A stretch of DNA of 64,000 nt from Lepidurus packardi. Lineage: Eukaryota > Arthropoda > Branchiopoda > Notostraca > Triopsidae. A program made the position numbers and the translations under genes. Positions 37,365-50,106 of the stretch are shown piece after piece. The stretch lies in assembly GCA_023053545.1 (NCBI GenBank), contig JAKZAN010000004.1, positions 5,022,001 through 5,086,000 on the forward strand. Direction: 5' to 3'. Position 1 is the first letter of the stretch, and every line of letters begins with the position of its first letter. The notes beneath the pieces are model-generated. The model was not told the origin of the DNA. It saw nothing but the letters and a program-made list of their open reading frames with translations, and made no database searches.

Positions 37365-40300
37365 ATGGATTCCGTGGACTGGAGCAGCACTGAAAATGTT
37401 ACGATGGAAGATACGACGAGGAGTGGAGAAATCTGGCGAGACTGTAACAACAGCAGTTACTTGGCAATGAGTCCCTTCAACAATGCAAGTAATAAGCCGA
37501 ACTTCTGTGGGTATGGTCAGAGCAGCACAGCTGTGTATAATAGTTCCCACGGAGAGGGCGGAGACGAAGATTTTGGAGTAATTGGCGATGTGCTTTATCG
37601 CCATACGGTTTCCGTGAGTTCAGTGTACATCGTGGCTTACGCAGCGGTTTTCGTGCTGGGCTTAGTGGGCAATTGCTTCGTCATTGCCGTCGTCTATCGT
37701 GTGCCTCGGATGCGGACGGTGACGAATTACTTTATCGTCAATTTGGCGGTCGCCGACATTCTTGTACTTCTTTTCTGCCTACCCGCTACTCTCCTCTCCA
37801 ACGTCTTTGTCCGTAAGCAAACAACAATTTACAATTTATTTGCGCAACCACTTGCCAAATATCTTTTGAAGTTTTCTCCAACTAGCTGGATGTATACTTC
37901 TTTTCTAAGAAGGAAAAAAAGCACAGGATGTCTGGTCTTTTTATCTTAGAAAGGAAAGAAACAAAAAACTTGATCCCCAAGAGAAAAAATATAGATCCTC
38001 CATTGGCGTATTTGGAGTCTTAAAAACTTCTTACCTTTAAATACAGGATAAATCTTACGCCGAAGATAAGTAAAAGAAATAAGACGTCACCTGTACTAAG
38101 CTCTTTTAATTATCCTTTTTAAATATAATATTAGAATTAAGACCACGGTATACTGAAACCCCATCTGGTGTTACAGCATGGCACATTTTGAAGAAAATTC
38201 TTATTCTGTATTCAATATAATGAAATTGTATTTTTACAATAAGGCACGGAGTGTGCAAATCTATTTTATCTGCTGATTTAAAGTTTTAATATCAGTTTCA
38301 CTAATTTTTTCCCATAGTGTTCAAGTTACGAAAATTTAACATAAACCATTTATCAAAATCTTAAGCAGCAGGTAAAGTAGATTTTGTTATTAAGATATCT
38401 TAAGACAAAGAACTTTTCCCTTATCTCTTTCTGTTTCTTTTAATTTCTTGTTAAAGTTTATGCAATTAAGATGGGAAATGGTCTGACATCAGTGCCATCT
38501 TGTGACAAAAAATTATCAACTACTTACAGTACACCGTGGCCTTAATAAATGACATTTAATAAAATCACGCAAAAAGATGAAAAATTCAAAAGCGAAACTT
38601 CCTAGCAAGAAGGTATTATTAAGGGTAATTCATATTCAACAAAGGAGATGTATTATTGTCATTTTGTTTTAATAACAGTTACGAGTTATTGGCGTGCAAA
38701 GTTTGGGGGATGACGACACAAATGGCGTGACTTACGGCATTTGTAGCGTTTACTGGTTTTATGGTTACTGTTCATTTCCATGCATAAAACAGTAAAAGTG
38801 CTCTTTGATAACATGGGTACATCTGTGACGCCGGAAAAGTCATCTGATCCTAATTTTGAAATATATTTTTTTTCGTAGCTTAATTTATAGCTGGCGTGGC
38901 TTATGACGGAAAGAAAAACATCACTAGAAACTAGAATTTTTGCTCCATTTTTCATACAAGTTTTATGTTTTGGTGGCTATTATCCTGTAAGGAGAAAGGT
39001 CCACTCCAGTCTTTGGCTCTGCTGACGCTTAATAAGTGGGTAAAATTCCAAGCGAACAACAAAAGCCGCAAAAGTCGCTAACGGCTCCCCCCATCGTTTT
39101 ATTTCGTCACCCTCTCGGTTGTTTTAGCCCAGATTGAGCTTTATCAAGCCAAGTAGAAGAGATGACAGCCACAGCTCTGCTTTTTTCTTCTTGTGGTCCT
39201 CTCTTGCGTATTGCACGCACAAATACCATGCGTGTCTTTCGACTTTTTTTCGTCCTTAGTAATATACTGTACACAACCCAGCATATACCCACACCCATCT
39301 CTGAATCCTTTGTTTCAGAATTGCTCGGGTCCCCTAAGATGAGCAGAATAAAAGCTTGGGCATCTCTTATATCCTTTCGTTTTATTTTTCCTTCCCCTTT
39401 TTTACAGCCTCGGCAGCTCTTGGGACATTTGGTTAGAGGCGATCAAATAAAGAACCCAAATAAAAGCTAGTGGCTGGATGTACGTCACGAGCTGCATTTC
39501 CGCCTTCGCAAAGCCACGAGAAAAAAACTTTTGATTGAGGAGTACAGAAATGCCTCCCCACCCCACACTTTTTACGAACAAAATCAAACGTTCTTTCTCA
39601 GGAATTCGTAATTGTTCCTAATTAGTATTTCCTAGTCACTGACAGCGAAGTATGTGAAAATGAAGCTCTTTGTTTACGTATCTGCGAAGCTATGTTTATG
39701 CAGTAAGTTTCATACAAAGGCTACATGAAAAAGGTGGGCCCATTCTCACATCTTGTCAAGCTGGATCCAAAGTTTAACGCGAAGCTAATGGCTTTTTCGA
39801 GCTAAGTTGCTTATCGTGTATATCACCGATTAAGAAGGCTTCTCTATGGTAATGAATTGCTAACGCATGGCTCTCGTGATAGCCAAATCGGCTCTATTAC
39901 AGGTTATTGTTTACAGTTTACAAGCCTATAATGTCTTGGCTGTTTAAATAAAATAGCAAAGTTTGTCTTTTTCGTACGTCTTGAGACCCAACCAAACATT
40001 TACACTGACGGCACAATACCAACAATGAAAATCCTGTCGGACGAAGACAGGCAAAGTCCTTAAGCCGCTTGTCTAAGGCCAAGGACAAATCATTGTGAGA
40101 ATACGCTTAGATGGAAACCTGCCATGTCTTTTCATTTCACTCTAGTAGACTGCTACTTCACTTCAAAGGCCAATAAATCAATAAACTGTTAATGTAAAAA
40201 GGTTCATTTTCACTCTCTCCAATCAAAAGCAAAGGGTATAGATACCCAGCATGAGGGTCTATCTAAGGCAAGGTCCTTTCAAGACCAGATGACGAGTATA

Positions 40301-43300
40301 GTAAGTAAAGCACTGCAAATTAACATGACAAAGACATTTTCTTTGGCTTGCCCTTTTATCTCTCCACTTGAAAAAGCCTTGATATTACTTCCTCTTTCTT
40401 ACTGTAGGCACTACAAAATGTTGCTTCCTGCACTTGAACCTCTAAGAGTAACATTTATTAGTTCCAAGTCTTGTACAGTAGAAGTGTCCAAGTAGAAGTT
40501 TACATGGGGAAGATACCCGTTCAAAAGAAAGCAAGTTTGCCAGGAACCTTTTCCCCGACACTTGAGATAATGCTTAGCGTTAGCGCTTCATGAATTTGAA
40601 GTGTAAACATGCTGTGCCGGCACCCTTTGTGAACCGCTAAACATAACCTTTTAGTTCGAACGTTTGGGAAGGGCTAGCAGGCAAACATCGCGTTCTGATT
40701 GGACGGGTATCTTCCCCATGTAAACTTTTTTTTACTTAAGACATTACGGTACGGATATCACTTAAGATAACGTCACTTCCAGTTCATTTAATAAAAAATT
40801 CATTTGCCGACATAGTTGTATAGATACACACATAAAGTCATAAAAAGATGAGCACAGGAAATGTAGTAGTCTGTCTGGGACCGCCGTTACTCTGACAATG
40901 CCATTAATGAGGGGAAAATGAAAACGATAAAGTAATCGAACATGCATTCGTTGTCTGACCGAGAATCATACGATTTGTATGTGCACATGGTAAAGAAATG
41001 GTAATTACGTCGGAATACATAACATAACTTGTTTTCAACTTTGTAATTGCAACACTTTTTTAATATTGTTAATTTTATAATTTTACAAGTGTCAGTAGCA
41101 AGCCGTAAATTATATATTTCAATTTAAAAAAAGTTGGCTTTAGTTTTGAATACTTTTTTGAATAAGAAGCACTAGGTGCCAGAAATGATTTCACAATTGT
41201 AACGCCGTCATTGCAAAGATGAAATGTTGTAAAGGGCACGTGATTTTATCTTGTGTATAGTTTTAAACATTTCATAGTAAGGTACACTACCAAATCTGCA
41301 TTTCCGTATGTTGTCACGTTACACTTTTGATGTGTAATTTTAAAACTAATTATTGTTGGCCAAACATTATCCAGTAGATTTTCTTTTAAAAAATGTTGAA
41401 ACAACATATGTTTTTGTGTTTTTCAGACGTGATCCTTGCTTGTTTAATAAGCGAAACAAGCAAAGAATAAGAATGGATGAAAAGGTTGTTTCTTTCTTAG
41501 CTTCTTAACATGTTTCGGCACACACGAAGCGTACCAGAGTGGCCTTACAGCTAGAGCTTTATGTGCTAAGGCAATATAAACAATTACTGCTCAGATCGCA
41601 GTTCCTGAAACCAAAAACTGTCGACTTAATCTCACGCCATAAGAACGAGACTACCTCGAGTCATTTCCTTTGACCCGGGCGGTTTCCTTATATTGGTGAA
41701 CACTGTATCGGAACTTTAGATTTTCCCATAGGACAACCTCTTCCCCCTAAAAAAAAAAAAATTGGGCCGTTGGCCCCTTACAAGAAAAAAAAAAACGATC
41801 ACGCCTTCGCGCTACGTGCTTCACCTACTTGATGCTCATTTCTTGCTCTCGAAATCTTCCCTACATCTGCTACCCCTGGTTTATTAGCCCTACGCACACA
41901 TCTTCATTCCAACAATGTAATGGAAAGTGCCTTTAATGCCTTATGACTGAAACTCGAGGCCTTTATTAACCTTCGCGCAGTTTTATGGAGCGAAATATCT
42001 CCACACAGCTAAGAGAAGATGACGTTTGCGCAATACTGCAAAAAAATATGGCAAATCCATGAAGGAGAAAAACAAGACAAGCCAGATTTCGCGGAGCGAA
42101 AAACCGGCAGTGTACTTCGTTAATCGCACACTGAAAAACGCGACTCTGCACGGATGCCAGCCTCCCTAAGACGCAGGAGTTCCTTTCGATTAGCACCCCT
42201 CTTGTTAACGACAAAAACAGGATAATAGGAAGTAACTCTAGTATCGCCATGGGGTGCGAAAAACAAGGGAAAGTTCCGAAACAGAAAACTTACAGAAACA
42301 GGCCAATTACAGAAACAGGCTGAAAAACAAACATCTTTCGTTTAAGACTCTAAGAAGAGGAGCTTCTCCGTCTTTTTAATCTTAGTTTTTGCCTGCTGTG
42401 TAAGTAAAAGACAGAGACCAAGCACTAATTAGGAAGCCCAGAGGCGTAAAAAGCGATCAATTCAGTGCGAGGACAAAATTTATTGGATTTAACGGAGCGA
42501 GGTGACATCATGATGGATGAGACGCGTAAATTCCGTGATGGCTAAACTTGTACATGCTTTCGCTAGCGTACAGCAGGATTTCTGACGACTAAAACCAAGA
42601 GTGTACCATGATGACTCAGTTTCTCAACAAGTTTGCTTAAAAGCTTCTCACTTGGGGGAGGGACGCCCAAAATCGAACGCTTTCGGACCCTAAACCTACA
42701 GGCCAGCCAAAGAGTCCCCAAAATCGAGCATTTTAGGACACTCCAGCACGACAAGAAAGCCGGGCTTTTTTTTAACACACACACCACTGCCTTCCTAAGC
42801 GTTGTTCCCATTCGAAAAAAGGAACAATCTATAAGAGATTCCTATAAATTTGTCCAAAGACTCAAAAACCCAATCGAACGTTCTGAGTCACACCAACCGA
42901 GGTACGCTGAGAGGCAAAACCAAGAAATTGAAGGTTTTTCAGCTGGAAGACCAAACACAAAAACTCCGTACAGTAAGCTTACTTGCTTGTGCCCAAAGTG
43001 CTTCTGGAGAAAAAAGAAAACGAAGAAAGTTTGTAACAGATTCCAGTAAGCTTGCATACGAGTATTTCGAGGTTAGGGGATTTGAAAGCAAACGTTCAAA
43101 TCGAACTTTTTTGTAGACTTATTGAGAGTAGAGGAACATTTATACAGGCTCTTGGCCGTAACTTGGGAAATCGAAGGTTCTTGGACGAAGGATCAAACGC
43201 ATAACGTTTTTGCCTGGGGAGAAAAATTCACTGTTGGTTTTTGCTTAGCGATGGTGCTACAACGTTTGCCCTTTAACCTCTTTGGCCATGTTTCTTCTTT

Positions 43301-46300
43301 CTTGTCGTGAGCCTACAAAGAAGAAAACCGTACAGGTTTCGTTCTGGGAACGTTCAGTATATGACCAGACCTTGATGACGTATATTGTGTTTATATACGG
43401 GGTTATTCATATTATTTACATCGCGAAGGCTACAGATAGCTTTCACTAAGCCCTAGCCAAGATTGTGTACATGAGCTTTTTGGCTCAACTTCCTTCCTTC
43501 TTTTTCTTCTTTTTTTATCGGACATATAGAGTATATAGGAGTCAGTCAAGCCGTCCTAATACGTAGCATCTCATCGCTCTCTGCACATCAGTCACATATG
43601 TGACTAAGAAAAGAAACACATTTCGTCTCCTTCAACGACTTTTTTACTTGAATCCTATAAACAATGTACAGGTTAGCTTCAAATAAGATAATTATGGTTA
43701 TACTTCAGTTAATTTCCAATTTTTAATGGCCTTCAAGCTAGCTTTTAAAATTTTGTACCCGTGCGACTGCTTAGTATACTTACAAAATGTTTCCTTAAAT
43801 TGCTACTGGTACAACACCGAACCGTTTCGATAAAACCACCTCCACAGTAAAAGCTACCGAAGTTTCCCTTAAGTCAAACATAAACACAAATTGAATTTCT
43901 TGTAGTTTTCCTTAACTCAGTTTGAACTTTAAAAGAAGTACAGGTTTTAAAGGTTGGAATAGTAGTGGCACGATTCTCTGTACAGTATAACAGAAGGCTA
44001 AACTGGAAAAAACTAACAGGGTTTCGCACTCTCGTATCTAATAAAATTGCAAATGCCTAAACAATTTTCTGGTTCGTTTCAGCATGGATGTTGGGTGGTG
44101 CTATGTGCAAACTGGTCGCGTACGTGCAAGGTGTTTCAGTAGTAGCTTCAGTGGACAGTTTGGTGGCTGTATCATTTGACAGGTAAGCCATTTCGGTCGA
44201 CAAATGGTTCTTAATGCTCATAACGCCATTAACCAAACCTCAAAAGAATGTAAAAAAATGCTGAAAGCTGAAAAAAGATGAACGCTATTAGGAAAGTCAT
44301 TCGTCAAAGCATAAATAACGTCCCATAATGGAAAAAAACAACAAAGTGTGGAATGGACAAACACTCGGTTCCGCCAGACAGCTTTTGCAATACGGAAATG
44401 CCGACTTTGCTCAAGTGTCCACTATAGAGATCGCAGGTTAGAGCATTCGACCATTGACTGTCTTTCCCTTAAAGTTCCAAGTGCCACTCACCATAAATAG
44501 AAAGCTCAAAGGATAAAAGGCCTACGGGCTAGATAATTCTTCAAACCAGTAATACTTTTCTTGACAGTCAAAAGCGAGCAGTAAAGCAAAGAAATCCCCC
44601 CGTCTCTCTTCAATCCAGAGTTTTCAAAGCGAAAACTTCACAAAAGCACTGATGACTACCGCAACAGGAATGCTAGCTTGAAAAAGCAAACATAAAATAC
44701 AGCAAGGATAAGAGAAAAAGGAAAATTACGGATCCGTGGCAGACTCTCTAACGCAGAAAGTCATTATAATCATCATCAGCCAACATCTTCATCTCGGAGT
44801 GATTGAGATGTGGTTAAGTATTGGCTTCTAGAGATGGAACCGAATAAGCCCCTTTGAGTTTGAAGGGCAGCAATTTTCTGAGATCGAAGATATCGCCAGA
44901 ACACATTTCCGGGCCCTTAACCCTATCAAGAACACCGATTGATCTTAGAAAAACACAGTATGCAACTCTTCTCTGCTAGACGGACGCGGCCAAACAATAC
45001 CTATTACTTATAATAGTCAGTCAGTCCCCCGGATTTGGACTTCTTCCTTTATAGGGAAGGGACAGCTTGGATGAAGAAAAAAAGTCAATGTGACATCCAC
45101 ACACCAACAAAAAAGCAAGAAAAAAAAGCTTGGTTACTCGAAATTAATTAATAAGCAGTCAGGCAGTAACCAGACAACTTTTAGCGCCTTCCTTCCGCTC
45201 CCGAATTCCCTTTTTTCTACCATCCTCTATAGATTCCTCTGAAGGATCATTCTGGACTCGTAAGGTCTGCTTCATAGCAAGCCTGTGAGTTAATATCAAT
45301 AATGCAAATCCTTGAATCGAACTTCAGAGAATGATTCGAAAAATCTTTTCTTCATACATATATATTACTTTACATTATTTTGTTATTACTTTATATTTCT
45401 TTACTTATTATATCTATATCTATATAGATCTCCATATATCGATATATAGATGTATAAAGTAAAATTTAACCTGTCTAAGCTTTTCAGTTATTATGTATTC
45501 AATATTTATATAAATTAATCTCCAGATCTCAAATTAATTTATACTAATAATGCTTGTAATTTAACGTTTTTTTTATTTACATTAAGCGGTAACTAATTTT
45601 CTAATTCACTTAAAATATGCAAATCATACGTAATTAGATTGAAATTACCAGAAAAATTTCTGAAACTCTACTCATTTAATGTAGAGTAGTCGTGAGCTTC
45701 GCAAGAGAGAATTCATTGAAATTAAGAAAATAATTGGGGATTTTAATGCGCAACATCAGGCAGAGGCAACGGCATCTAAACAAAGTGATTTGTAGCTGGG
45801 TCTTCTGTATTATGGATCAGGAATGAAGCCAAAGGCACCTCATTTCAAAAGAAATCGATTCCGCTTTCTACTACTAAAAAGCTTCTTCGGATAGAAATTG
45901 GATTTCAAATGGCTTCTAAAGCCACGAACTCTCGAAATAACCCAGCTATACAATACCCAGATACTAAAAATACAGACGTCGGAATGCAATTTGCTCTCAG
46001 ATATGAACTAGATGCCCCTTTTTTTAATTTATTAGTATTTTTTCCCCTCTTTGTTCCTATTTTTATGTGTGCATTCCCTTTCCCAGGTTCTTCGCCATCT
46101 GCTTTCCCATGAAATTCCAAATTACGAACCGGAGAGCTCGTATTATCTTGGCCATCATCTGGGTAGTCGCGCTTACGACCACAATTCCTTGGCCGCTTTT
46201 CTTCAATTTGATGCCGGTATATGCAGAGCGACCAGACATTTATTTCTGCGTGGAGCTCTGGCCCACGAAACGCGCAGAAACCCTATACTTCGTACTCGCC

Positions 46301-47905
46301 AACCTGGTTTGCTGCTTTCTTTTCCCGTTGGCCCTAATTTGTCTCTGCTACGTCATGATTTGGATGAAAGTCTGGCGAAGAGATATTCCCAGTGATTCCA
46401 AAGACCCTCAAATGGAACGCATGCAGCAAAGATCTAAGGTAAGAATTTCCACTACCTTTTCTGTTCGACTGTATTTTGATGTTTCTGTGCAAAAGCCTTT
46501 CAGCTTTCAGAAAAAGGAAGGAAGAAGTCGTTCAGGGATGAACCAGAATCAAAAATTGACCCGATTTGCATAACTATAGGGACAAAACCAACAGTTTCGT
46601 CGACAGACATTATTGCTACGTTGTCCCTGCACAATCCCGAAGGGGCTTTTGTAACACACTTCAAGTTGTAACGCAAATTTCAGGCTATTTTTTCTCTCTA
46701 CAAGACCAACCAAAAATGGACAAGGGCTAAGATATGGCGGAAATTACATTCCAAAATCGATTCCATACCTCCGGTAGGTCAGCTGGTATTCCTCTGTCTT
46801 TTCCCTTATATACTCCTTCAAAGAAATACCGATAAAAAAGAAATAGGCACATGAATGGGAATTCTAAACTGCTTGTTTACGATTTAAATGCGAACCTAAA
46901 CTTACTTTTCATTCTAACACAAAGGAACGCTATGTGAAGTGTGCTCATCACAATTCAAACTGTTGAGTTTAAGATAGACATTAAACACTTTTATACAGTC
47001 TACTTTCACTTGGGTTCCTTTGTTCCTTTCTGATAACAAATAGTTGATATAAAAAATGCTAAAAGAATCTTTAGTAAAGTTAAAAAGCTTTTGGGGTGAG
47101 CATAAATCTTAAATTCATAAATCGACAACCTGAAGCTTTATAGAGTGCAGACGTCTAACGCAGCGAATATTCCGCTGTTTCTTGCTGGTTCTATAGACTT
47201 ACTGTTGCAATTTAGACCAAACGTTGTGTTGGATCAGCGACTTGTGTATGAAATGCCTAATAATAAGCTTGGACAGGCAGAGTACAAACATTCCAATGAA
47301 CCATGAGTTTAACCAAACGTCCGTGCACCAAATAGACGAAGAGATTTCTCCCCAGAAGCGGGAGAAACTATAAATGAAAAATTTACATAAAAATAAAAAT
47401 TTGTATGTTGAAAGTTGGACTTATTTTGTTTTTTGTTAAGGTGAAAACGGTCAAGATGTTGGTGGCTGTGGTGCTGTGTTTCGTCTTATCTTGGCTGCCT
47501 TTGTACATCATTTTCGCACGCATTAAACTTGGAAGCGAGAAAATGGAAGAATGGGAAATTAACATGCTGGCCATTGCCACCCCTGTGGCCCAGTGGCTAG
47601 GATCTTCTAATTCCTGTATTAATCCCATCCTTTACGCCTTTTTCAATAAAAAATACCGTCGTGGCTTTGCTGCCATTATGAAGAGCAAGTCTTGTTGCGC
47701 AACTTTGAGGATTGATGACCTCCGGTTCAGGACAAATGCGCAATCTGTTCAGCGTTCTGTCTACAGCTCTGTTTCCATTCGACAAAACACTATCAACTCA
47801 CATCACAGGGAAAGATCACCCCCTTCTACGTTTACTGGAAACGGATTAAACAAATTATACCGAGACAACAACACAAGTAAACCGTTGGCATGCGCCAGCG
47901 TTTGA
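37365..47905 (+). CDS. SIFaR: SIFamide-receptor-like class A GPCR, 4 coding exons
   Basis: Exons 37365-37812, 44083-44182, 46087-46438 and 47441-47905 give 1365 nt, 454 aa; phases 1, 2, 0. It is a plasma-membrane neuropeptide receptor of the SIFamide/NPFF receptor group. The extracellular N-terminus carries N-glycosylation sequons (N11, N29, N40, N59). TM1 has GN (102-103) in [16 protein letters not shown]2 has NLAVAD (D131); then [15 protein letters not shown] with C158, disulfide partner of C237 in [11 protein letters not shown]3 ends [20 protein letters not shown], that is DRF instead of DRY. TM6 has SWLP and TM7 has [19 protein letters not shown] (NPxxY at 361-365). Intracellular loop 3 ends [17 protein letters not shown]. 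The tail has vicinal Cys (SKSCC), possible palmitoylation sites. The first intron is 6.3 kb. An upstream non-coding exon cannot be excluded. The 3' end was tandem-duplicated (49352-49955). Confidence 0.9.
37813..44082 (+). other. GPCR intron 1 (6.3 kb)
   Basis: A long A/T-rich intron with one clear non-autonomous transposon (40496-40727), a 52-bp-spaced near-duplicate (CCAAAATCGA at about 42664 and 42718), and a fragment at 38679-38715 resembling 35753-35790. Open frames such as 42633-43049 have no domain. The second intron (44183-46086) shows only A/T-rich simple sequence (TATATCTATATC near 45410). Confidence 0.6.
40496..40727. mobile_element. 232-bp MITE with 25-bp perfect terminal inverted repeats
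   Basis: The left arm at 40496-40520 begins AAGTTTACATGGGG and ends ATACCCGT. The right arm at 40703-40727 is its exact reverse complement, and pairing continues a few bases inward with one mismatch. The interior shows no coding frame. A target-site duplication is not clear: the left flank is GTCCAAGTAG and the right flank TTTTTTTACTTAAG. The element lies in the first intron of the GPCR gene. Confidence 0.75.
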
Positions 47906-48105
47906 AAACTAACCAAATAACAAAACAATCACGAGGTGGCGTTTAAATTTGATCGTTTGCCTGTTAACCACAAAATCTCCCGCCAAGTTTTTAAATATTT
48001 AACGCTAACGAAACCAAGGAAATATACTACCTGGTCCAAAACCTGTGGCTCTCCGACTGCGACATGTATAATCAAACACGTAATATTCATTGCTCATTTT
48101 CGAGT

Positions 48106-48111
48106 AATAAA
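48106..48111 (+). promoter_or_regulatory. GPCR poly(A) signal
   Basis: AATAAA 200 bp after the GPCR stop codon. The matching hexamer in duplication unit B is AAGAAA (49627-49632), so the signal is intact only downstream of the intact coding end. Confidence 0.55.
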
Positions 48112-48456
48112 ATACAAGAAATGCAATTAATTTAAGAAAAAAGCAACTGACGAAAAAAAAACAACTTTTTTTTACTTGTTTTAAAGTTTCGGATATTTTC
48201 AGTTCCTCGCCTTATTACAGAAAACAGTTATACAAGACAGAGAGTTGAAAAGAAGCAATACTGACGCTCAGTCATTAATGGAGAAATTAGAGAAAGTGTA
48301 AGTTTTTTTTAGGGATTAAACAAACAGAGGTTTCTCATTAACGCGTGTTTACAGGACTTTCACGATAATTGCATTGGAGAATGGAATGCGATTTCCGCTA
48401 CGTACGCTCGCCAAAGAAGATTTTTCGTTCTCTTTTTCTTTCTTTGTTCCTGAACA

Positions 48457-48715
48457 ACGGGACACAAGTACGACTCAACAAATGAACTCCGTGTATCCGA
48501 TACAAGGATGCCGAGCCCCAAAACAAGGGCGCCGGCCTCGACAGATGGACGCCAGGTCCATAATCTTTTTAGGGACCAAAAGAATTTCACAAGGTTAGGT
48601 TAGGTTAGACTAGGTTAGGCAGGGCTAGCTTAGGTTATGTCAGACCAAAATATAAACCTTTATACTGTGGATTAGGCGTCCTTATGTCGGGGTCCGGAGT
48701 CCTTGTGACGTATTT
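48457..48715 (+). mobile_element. Dispersed repeat with TTAGG core, copy 2
   Basis: It is inverted relative to 30350-30530, with matching ends (ACACAAGTACGACTC at the left, CTTATGTCGGGGTCCGGAGTCCTTGTGACG at the right in parts). The core has degenerate TTAGG/GGTTA repeats at 48594-48640 (GGTTAGGTTAGGTTAGACTAG). It also contains TAAACCTTTATACTGTGG (48653-48670), identical to the arm of the palindromic insert at 2353-2370. It sits exactly where duplication unit A should have the last cadherin exon. Confidence 0.6.
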
Positions 48716-48833
48716 TTTTAAATACAGCTTAAACACTTTTTAATCTCGTTGACCCTTAACCAATGAGCATAGACTTTTAAACTTAGAAATTCGATTGGTC
48801 CCTTAAAAGAGTACGAACCTAGCATCCTTCTGT

Positions 48834-49130
48834 CAAGTAATATTTCATAAAGTGGACAAGAAAACTTGCCCTATACGCTTGACACGCTCGACGCCGCTGG
48901 TGCACGGTTCAGAAACCCTTCGAAGCAATGTAATATTGGCGCAAGTTATCTTGTGAATTTTGAGTACCATGCAAAGGTACTTCAACGTATGTGTATCCGA
49001 AGTACATTCACCGCTTACTGGAGTGAAAGCTCCAAGACATAGAAGGTTTTGCTGGTACGAAGTCGGATCTAAATGACCAGGTATTAGCGTTGCCGGTGGA
49101 CGCTGTTGCTGAACGGTTTAACCCCGTTTT
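48834..49130 (-). pseudogene. Cadherin penultimate-exon pseudogene fragment
   Basis: Clear homologue of 50576-50845 (cadherin exon 13, cytoplasmic tail). Compared with the live exon it has frame-breaking indels near the LDYRLRS codons. A Trp codon (TGG, in the tail segment GLWTV) is replaced by TGA. The CATAG acceptor is lost at the other end. The GGCAAGT donor context is still recognisable near 48860. It lacks a neighbouring last exon, so it cannot serve the cadherin gene. Confidence 0.85.
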
Positions 49131-49351
49131 ACCCACACTTGCTTGGACCTTTTTGAGTAAAACTAGTCCCAAATGGTGTTATTTTGGATGATACTTCTAT
49201 AAAGAAATAAAAGCACGTTCGTTTTTGTTTAGATCTTCTGAAGCATATTTTGAAGTCAAGTCCGGGTAAAAACATTAATTACACGCGGTCCCAATAAGTC
49301 CATGTACTCTGCCAGGTCTCTCCTCAAGATAGAATCAAACGAACGTGGCTT

Positions 49352-49955
49352 AATAGGGGTGGCTTCGCTAGCATTATGAAGAGCAAGTCTTGTTGCAGAT
49401 CTTTGAGTATTTGATGACCTTCGGTTCAGGACCATGTCCAATCTGTCCAGCGTTCAATATACAGCTCTGTTTCCATTCGATAAAACACTATCAAATCCTA
49501 TCCTCGTCAAGTTTAAAGATTTAACGTTAATGAAACCAAGGAAATAAATTAACTGGCCCCAAACCTGTGCTCCTCGACTGCGACATGTATAATCAAACAC
49601 GTAATATTCTTTGCTCGTTTTCGAGTAAGAAAATACAAGAAACTCAATTAATTTGAGAAATAAAGCAACTGTTTGTCTTTTTTCTGGTTTTAAAGTGTTT
49701 GCTATTTTCAGTGCCTTGTCTTATCACAGAAAACAGTCATACAATACAAAGATGAAAAGAAACAACACTGGCGCTCAGTCATTAACGGAGAAATTAGAGA
49801 GAATTTAAATCGCGGATTATACAAACCCAGAGGATTCATTAACACATGTTTAAAGCACCTTCACAATAATCACATTGGAGAATGGAATGACATTTCGCTA
49901 AGTACGCTCGCCAAAGAAGATTTTTTGTCTTCTTTCTGTTTCCTTGTTTCCTGGG
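49352..49955 (+). pseudogene. GPCR terminal-exon and 3'-flank pseudogene fragment
   Basis: Homologous to 47655-48450. It starts inside the cytoplasmic-tail codons (GGGTGGCTTCGCTAGCATTATG). Soon after comes a frameshift (AGTATTTGATGAC for AGGATTGATGAC) that brings TGA into frame. About 190 bp, including the last tail codons and the stop codon, are missing relative to unit A (47800-47985). The 3' flank continues with good similarity, and its poly(A) hexamer is mutated. There is no promoter or upstream exon, so it is dead on arrival or after decay. Confidence 0.85.
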
Positions 49956-50093
49956 CTTGGAGTCGACGAATACGTGTTGGGTGAAAGAACGCTTTGTCTA
50001 GCCGGCGAGTCTCTAATTGGTTTCAATGAGTCTTCAAATGACTCGCTATATATGGAACGACATGAATTTAATATGATGCAAAATGAATCATTC

Positions 50094-50099
50094 TTTATT
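50094..50099 (-). promoter_or_regulatory. Cadherin poly(A) signal candidate
   Basis: AATAAA on the minus strand, only 8 nt after the cadherin stop codon (TAA at 50109-50107). This is very close, so a second unseen signal may be the real one. Confidence 0.4.
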
Positions 50100-50106
50100 T
50101 TGAGTC

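Larger units (their letters stand above)
47655..49130. repeat. Tandem duplication unit A (live GPCR tail + dead cadherin exon)
   Basis: 47655-48450 matches 49352-49955, and 48834-49130 matches 50540-50845, in the same order and orientation. The unit therefore spans the convergent 3' ends of the GPCR (+) and the cadherin (-). Unit A holds the functional GPCR terminal exon. Between its two matched parts it carries an inserted dispersed repeat (48457-48715) in place of the last cadherin exon. Confidence 0.85.

Noticed and set aside
42633..43116. Overlapping open frames on both strands in GPCR intron 1
   Set aside because: Mutually overlapping shadows in A-rich DNA without domains.
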